Positions 60,179 through 64,000 of a stretch of DNA of 64,000 nucleotides are shown here, in pieces (position 1 is the first letter of the stretch; every line of letters begins with the position of its first letter). Below the pieces are notes generated by a model, which did no database searches, was not told the DNA's origin, and saw nothing but the letters and a program-made list of their open reading frames with translations. The DNA lies in the NCBI RefSeq assembly GCF_049532895.1, contig NZ_CP064031.1:3720001-3784000 (forward strand). Reading direction: 5' to 3'. A program made the translations under genes and the position numbers. Source of the stretch: Dyella_B acidisoli (GTDB lineage Bacteria; Pseudomonadota; Gammaproteobacteria; Xanthomonadales; Rhodanobacteraceae).

Positions 60179-61021
60179 ATGAACTCACTCGGTGTAGTAC
60201 GGCGGTTGATGTTGCTGATTGTTGTTGCAGGTCTTTTCCAAATCCCCAATGCAGCCCTGGCTTCGACCACGAACGATTCGACCAGCTCATCGGAAGGCAG
60301 CCTGGCTGTTATTCAAAAGAACGGTGTTTTGAAAGTCGGTGTAGCCGTCAACGCACCCTGGGTCTTTCGCGATAGCAACGGCCAGTGGAGCGGCCTGGAA
60401 ATTGACCTGCTCCGGCAACTTGCACAGGACATGGGATGGAAGCTCGATCTCGTTCCCGCATCGTGGCAAAACAGTATCGAGGATTTGCGCGCACACCATT
60501 TCGACATGCTGGCTTCCGGCCTGAGCATTACGCCGCAACGTGCGCTCCTGCTGAAATTCAGCCGTCCGTACGGCGACTACGCACTCGGCATGGTGGTGAA
60601 TCGACAAACCATCGGCATGGATGATGCAACCAAACTGCAAAGCGGCAGCTCGCACACCATCGGCGTGTTGTCCGGCACAGTGACCGCGGCGACTACCAAG
60701 GAATACTTTGGACAAAGCAAAGTGGTCGAGATCCACGACGAAATCCAAGCCATCAAGGATGTGCGCGCCGGCAAACTCGATGGATTCATGGCCGAAGAAC
60801 CGGTACCCACCGCGTTGGCAAAAACCTATCCGGATCAGCTACGCACGCTTGAAGTACAAACCTATGGCAGAACCGCACACGGATTCGCCGTACGCCGCAA
60901 CGACGGTGATTTGCTCGATGTGATCAATGCGTGGCTGACCTATCAGCAGGCATCGGGCTGGCTTCGCTCGCGCGAGGATTTCTGGATCCATCATCCGGAT
61001 TGGGTGCAGTTGACGCAGTAA
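60179..61021 (+). CDS. periplasmic solute-binding protein (SBP_bac_3 type), no transporter partner
   Basis: 280 aa from the ATG at 60179 (GAGGA upstream). Signal peptide (LLIVVAGLFQIPNAALA, cut about 28). The type II binding fold reads VIQKNGVLKVGVAVNAPWVFRD, SGLEIDLLRQLAQDMGWKLDLVPASW, MLASGLSITPQRALLLKFSRPY and IGVLSGTVTAATTKEYF (given as fragments). Close to amino-acid ABC binding proteins and to cyclohexadienyl-dehydratase-like SBPs. No permease or ATPase gene is adjacent, so it may serve another system. Confidence 0.85.
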   Translation: MNSLGVVRRLMLLIVVAGLFQIPNAALASTTNDSTSSSEGSLAVIQKNGVLKVGVAVNAPWVFRDSNGQWSGLEIDLLRQLAQDMGWKLDLVPASWQNSIEDLRAHHFDMLASGLSITPQRALLLKFSRPYGDYALGMVVNRQTIGMDDATKLQSGSSHTIGVLSGTVTAATTKEYFGQSKVVEIHDEIQAIKDVRAGKLDGFMAEEPVPTALAKTYPDQLRTLEVQTYGRTAHGFAVRRNDGDLLDVINAWLTYQQASGWLRSREDFWIHHPDWVQLTQ

Positions 61022-61068
61022 GGAAATCACTGCGCCTACCTTCACCGAAACTTTTGAAGAAACCTCAG

Positions 61069-61096
61069 CGTCGTCCCGGCGAAGGCCGGGGCCCTG
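61069..61096. repeat. REP-like unit, TCCCGGCGAAGGCCGGG
   Basis: GTCCCGGCGAAGGCCGGGG palindrome of the 16158 family, preceded by AAACCTCAG as at 16149. A weaker ACCCAGCGAGAAAGCTGGG unit lies at about 61180. Confidence 0.6.
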
Positions 61097-61248
61097 CGAC
61101 TTTGCCTTGCAATCGCTAGACGCAAGGCACCTACGTTTCTCGCCGCCCTCAAACTCGGGATGCTGATCCACGTCCATGACCCAGCGAGAAAGCTGGGATT
61201 GGCCTCCCACGCTACGAATCGCTTCACAACGATGTCGCAACATGTAAG

Positions 61249-61267
61249 AATAAGAACCGTTCTCATT
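61249..61267 (+). promoter_or_regulatory. Fur-box-like operator
   Basis: AATAAGAAC-C-GTTCTCATT, a 9-1-9 palindrome with one mismatch, resembling Fur boxes (GATAATGATAATCATTATC type) with the AATGAGAA/TTCTCATT form found upstream of many iron-uptake genes. It is 118 bp before the siderophore receptor ATG. Confidence 0.6.
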
Positions 61268-61384
61268 CGTAAAGAACGTTTCAGGGGCAGCAAGCAGGAT
61301 TGAGCTGACCGCAGATCACTGCGTCGGGCTCAGGCAGCCAGCCATCCCAAATTCTGGCCCTTCCACTTGCCGACATCGTTGCCC

Positions 61385-63556
61385 ATGCCTACCCCATTCC
61401 GTGCTTCGTCCCTGCAAACCGCCCTGCTCCTTGCCCTGACTCTGCCAGCCGCCGCAAATGCACAAGGCGTCTCCCCTCCCAGCGACAGCTCCGACGCGCA
61501 GACCAAACCGAAAACGCTCACCTCAGTCCACGTCACCGGCAGCGTGCTCGGCAACGACTACACCGCCGACACGTCCACCGTCGGTGCAAAAGTACCGACC
61601 TCGCTGCGCGACATTCCGCAGACCGTCGTGGTGGTGAACCGCGATCTGCTCGACGCGCAAGGCGCCACCTCCTTGCAGGATGCCCTGCGCAACGTACCCG
61701 GCATCACCATCGGCGCGGCAGAAGGTGGACAGATCGGCAACAACATCAACCTGCGCGGCTTCACCGCACGCACGGATATCTACCTGGATGGCTTCCGCGA
61801 TCCTGGTCAGTACTATCGCGACGTATTCGATCTTGACGCGGTCGAAGTGCTGAAGGGCCCCTCCTCCATGCTGTTCGGCCGCGGCTCGACTGGCGGCGTG
61901 ATCAACCAGGTGACCAAAGAGCCGGAACTGAAATCGTTCGGCACCGTGAGTGCCACAGTGGGTACTAGCGATCGCTATCGCCTGACAGGCGACATCAACC
62001 AGCCACTGTCCGATACCTCCGCCGCACGATTGAATATCTACGGCCAGGACATGCATTCCACACGAGACGTGTTGAACAACCGCGATGCAGGCCTTGCGCC
62101 GTCACTGCGCTTCGGCATCGGCACGCCAACGCAGATCACGTTGTCGGCCTTGCTTCAACGCAATCACGACATGCCCGATTACGGCCTGCCACCGATCAAC
62201 GGTCGCCCCGCGCATGTGAATGAGAAAAACTGGTACGGCCTTACCGATGACCGCACCATCCAAAGCGTCAACGCATTCAATGCGCGCCTGGAGCACACGT
62301 TCTCGGACAACGTCAATTTGCGCACGCAACTGCAGTACAGCCAATACCGAACCGATGCACGCGAAACCGCGGCCAACTCCATCGTGACCTCGACTGGCGT
62401 GACACTCAATCGAACACTGGGCAACCCCACCAACCTCCCGCTGCAGGATCTGTACGCGCAGCTCGCCAGCCACGATCGCGTCATCCACGACAAACTGCTG
62501 GACAGCCAGACCGACCTGGTCACCAAGTTCGACACGGGAAGCTGGCAGCATACGCTGATCACTGGCGTAGAACTGGCGCGAGAAACCTACAATAACCAGA
62601 CATACACGCGTAACGGCCTACCGCTTATTTCATTACTCGATCCTGTATACGAAGCAACGCCCGCCAACGTGCAAACCACCGTGGGCAACTATGCGCAATC
62701 GGTCGGCAAGACGGCAGCCATCTACGCCAACGACTCCATCAAGTTCAACGATCAATGGATGGTTGTTGCCGGTGTGCGGCGCGATCGCTTCGATGCACAC
62801 ATCAGTAACACCATCTCAGCGCCGGCGTATGCACAACAAACGGCGTCCTTCACCAGCGTGCGCGGTGGCGTGATCTACCAGCCGAGTGAAAAACAGTCGT
62901 ACTACGTGTCGTACGGCACCTCGTTCAATCCGGTGCTTGAGCAGCTCACGCTCACCAACGGCACACAGAACCTCGCTCCGTCGAAAAATCGATCCTACGA
63001 AATCGGTAGCAAATGGAACCTGCTGGACGACATGTTGGCGATCAACGCGGCACTGTATCGCCTGGAACAAACCAACGCACGCACGCAAACCTCATCCGGC
63101 GAATACACGCTGGACGGCAACATCCGCGTACGCGGTGCCGAGCTTGGCGCGGTGGGGCACATCACCAAGCACTGGCAAATCTTCTCCGGCTACAGCTACA
63201 TGGACGGCAAGATCGTGAAAGCGAGTGATGGCACGCAAGGCAACGTACCCGCCAACACGCCACGCCACACCCTCTCCACGTGGAGCACGTATACCTTTGC
63301 CGAACATTGGGAGGCCGGCGGCGGTCCCACCTATATGTCGCAGCGCTATGCAGCGAATACCGACAAAACGAGCGTGGGCGGCTATACGCGCTGGGATGCA
63401 ATGGTGGCCTACCATCAACCCAGCTACGACATCCGGCTCAACCTGTTGAACCTTGCCAACAAGCGCTATTTCGATGCGGTGATTCCATCGGATGGCGGGC
63501 GTGCCGTGCCGGGGATTGGGCGTACGGCGTTGGCGACGTTTACGTATAAGTTCTGA
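61385..63556 (+). CDS. TonB-dependent siderophore receptor
   Basis: 723 aa from the ATG at 61385 (a TTG at 61367 is the alternative; no clear ribosome site for either). Signal peptide LQTALLLALTLPAAANAQG. Plug domain at about 50-160 (VPTSLRDIPQTVVVVNRDLLDAQG, DALRNVPGITIGAAEGGQ, INLRGF, in fragments) and a 22-strand barrel ending in ALATFTYKF, whose final Phe is required for outer-membrane insertion. The PiuA/FiuA-type catecholate or hydroxamate group is likely, and piuC follows. Iron control by the Fur box upstream is inferred. Confidence 0.93.
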   Translation: MPTPFRASSLQTALLLALTLPAAANAQGVSPPSDSSDAQTKPKTLTSVHVTGSVLGNDYTADTSTVGAKVPTSLRDIPQTVVVVNRDLLDAQGATSLQDALRNVPGITIGAAEGGQIGNNINLRGFTARTDIYLDGFRDPGQYYRDVFDLDAVEVLKGPSSMLFGRGSTGGVINQVTKEPELKSFGTVSATVGTSDRYRLTGDINQPLSDTSAARLNIYGQDMHSTRDVLNNRDAGLAPSLRFGIGTPTQITLSALLQRNHDMPDYGLPPINGRPAHVNEKNWYGLTDDRTIQSVNAFNARLEHTFSDNVNLRTQLQYSQYRTDARETAANSIVTSTGVTLNRTLGNPTNLPLQDLYAQLASHDRVIHDKLLDSQTDLVTKFDTGSWQHTLITGVELARETYNNQTYTRNGLPLISLLDPVYEATPANVQTTVGNYAQSVGKTAAIYANDSIKFNDQWMVVAGVRRDRFDAHISNTISAPAYAQQTASFTSVRGGVIYQPSEKQSYYVSYGTSFNPVLEQLTLTNGTQNLAPSKNRSYEIGSKWNLLDDMLAINAALYRLEQTNARTQTSSGEYTLDGNIRVRGAELGAVGHITKHWQIFSGYSYMDGKIVKASDGTQGNVPANTPRHTLSTWSTYTFAEHWEAGGGPTYMSQRYAANTDKTSVGGYTRWDAMVAYHQPSYDIRLNLLNLANKRYFDAVIPSDGGRAVPGIGRTALATFTYKF

Positions 63557-63561
63557 CTACT

Positions 63562-63597
63562 CCCTCTCCCCTGCGGGGAGAGGGTTGGGGTGAGGGG
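63562..63597. repeat. REP unit F (single)
   Basis: CCCTCTCCCC.GCGGGGAGAGGG then TTGGGGTGAGGGG: one unit of the G-tract family between the receptor stop and piuC, with no facing partner in view. Confidence 0.8.
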
Positions 63598-63639
63598 CCA
63601 CACTCGCCATAACCGCCACATCGCGAAGGCTCTTTCACC

Positions 63640-64000
63640 ATGCTTACCCATATCCCCAACCTGCTTACCACCGACCAACTCGCACACTTCCGTAAACGCC
63701 TCGATGCGACAGACGCCCCTTGGGTAGACGGCCGCGTCACCGCAGGCCATCAAGGCATCCACGTCAAACAAAACCAGCAAATCGCCGAGGGCTCGCCGCT
63801 GGCAATCGAACTCGGTCACGTCGTGCTCGCCGCGCTGGAACGCAACCCACTCTTCATCAGCGCCGCCCTGCCCAACCGCATCTACCCACCCATGTTCAAC
63901 CGCTATGAAAGCGGCATGCACTTCGGCAACCACGTCGACGGCTCCATCCGCCTGCTACCCGGCACCGGCGATAAAATCCGCACCGACCTCTCCGCCACAC
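63640..64000 (+). CDS. piuC: PiuC-like Fe(II)/2-oxoglutarate dioxygenase (3' end cut)
   Basis: The first 120 residues of a PKHD-type hydroxylase (YbiX/PiuC family). LLTTDQLAHFRKRLDA near the start, VKQNQQIAEGSPLA, PNRIYPPMFNRYESGMHFGNH and the metal motif His98-Val-Asp100 (NHVDGS) are all family-typical. The second His and the 2-oxoglutarate Arg lie beyond the edge. piuC next to a siderophore receptor is a frequent pairing and suggests a role in iron uptake. Confidence 0.9.
   Translation, partial: MLTHIPNLLTTDQLAHFRKRLDATDAPWVDGRVTAGHQGIHVKQNQQIAEGSPLAIELGHVVLAALERNPLFISAALPNRIYPPMFNRYESGMHFGNHVDGSIRLLPGTGDKIRTDLSAT

Larger units (their letters stand above)
61022..61384. other. 363-bp intergenic region upstream of the siderophore receptor
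   Basis: No gene. Contains a REP-like unit (61069-61096) with a weak partner at about 61180-61200, and a Fur-box-like palindrome at 61249-61267. The receptor promoter should lie near the latter. Confidence 0.65.

Overview
The window reads as a chromosomal segment of a GC-rich (about 60% by eye) gammaproteobacterium of the Lysobacterales, most likely Rhodanobacteraceae (Dyella/Rhodanobacter-like). This is inferred from protein flavour and from the dnaB-rplI-rpsR-rpsF and leuS-lptE-holA-nadD//rsfS-rlmH-maf gene orders; no rRNA or other marker is present to settle the genus. I see no tRNA, rRNA, CRISPR array, insertion sequence or prophage.

Layout. 1-3053 (minus): 3' truncated dnaB, the rpsF-rpsR-rplI ribosomal operon and an A-type Fe-S carrier. 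3181-5720 (plus): asnS, a MalM-like lipoprotein and a small membrane protein. 5726-9290: a structured inverted-repeat element, then a four-gene operon for the lower 2-aminomuconate (kynurenine) route: atypical SDR, semialdehyde dehydrogenase, beta-carbonic anhydrase and RidA-type deaminase. 9349-13268 (minus): small secreted protein, N-formylglutamate deformylase, glutathione reductase, D-amino-acid dehydrogenase-like enzyme. 13459-17253: ChaN/Ere-like secreted protein, TonB_C protein with a proline tail, NlpC/P60 lipoprotein, ohrR-ohr. 17318-23985: slyD, MFS carboxylate transporter, two DEAD-box helicases flanking a GNAT and an SDR gene. 24141-30256: extradiol dioxygenase, an ECF sigma/anti-sigma pair divergent from a Tat phosphoesterase-cupredoxin operon, YkgJ, YpfJ, MAPEG and CPBP proteins.

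30318-43709 is the conserved maf/rlmH/rsfS//nadD/holA/lptE/leuS housekeeping cluster, split between nadD and rsfS by about 6.5 kb that carries squalene-hopene cyclase and a SigF-NrsF/DipZ-MsrB oxidative-repair module. 43995-47545 is a pqi operon with PqiA encoded by two genes. 47642-54635 holds CnoX, a DUF4442 protein, a third ECF sigma, DUF502, an M14 peptidase and a multicopper oxidase. 54886-64000 holds an AcpA-type phosphoesterase, a small unknown gene, an M13 peptidase, a solitary solute-binding protein, a Fur-boxed TonB siderophore receptor and a truncated piuC.

Regulation is the strongest theme. Two sigma loci each show a divergent pair of matching promoters readable by eye: GGAATA-N16-GGTAGA twice in 26302-26372, and GTAACC-N16-CGAATA twice in 36037-36233. 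The second ties a SigF-like factor and its NrsF inhibitor to a membrane thiol-relay protein and a periplasmic methionine sulfoxide reductase.

Intergenic spaces are decorated by three families of REP-like palindromes. The commonest family (10 copies, 8 of them in 4 head-to-head pairs) carries a G-quadruplex-type G-tract pattern in 8 of its copies. Function of unrecognised genes is left open; starts were chosen by ribosome-binding sites, signal peptides and overlaps, and are the least certain part of the coordinates.
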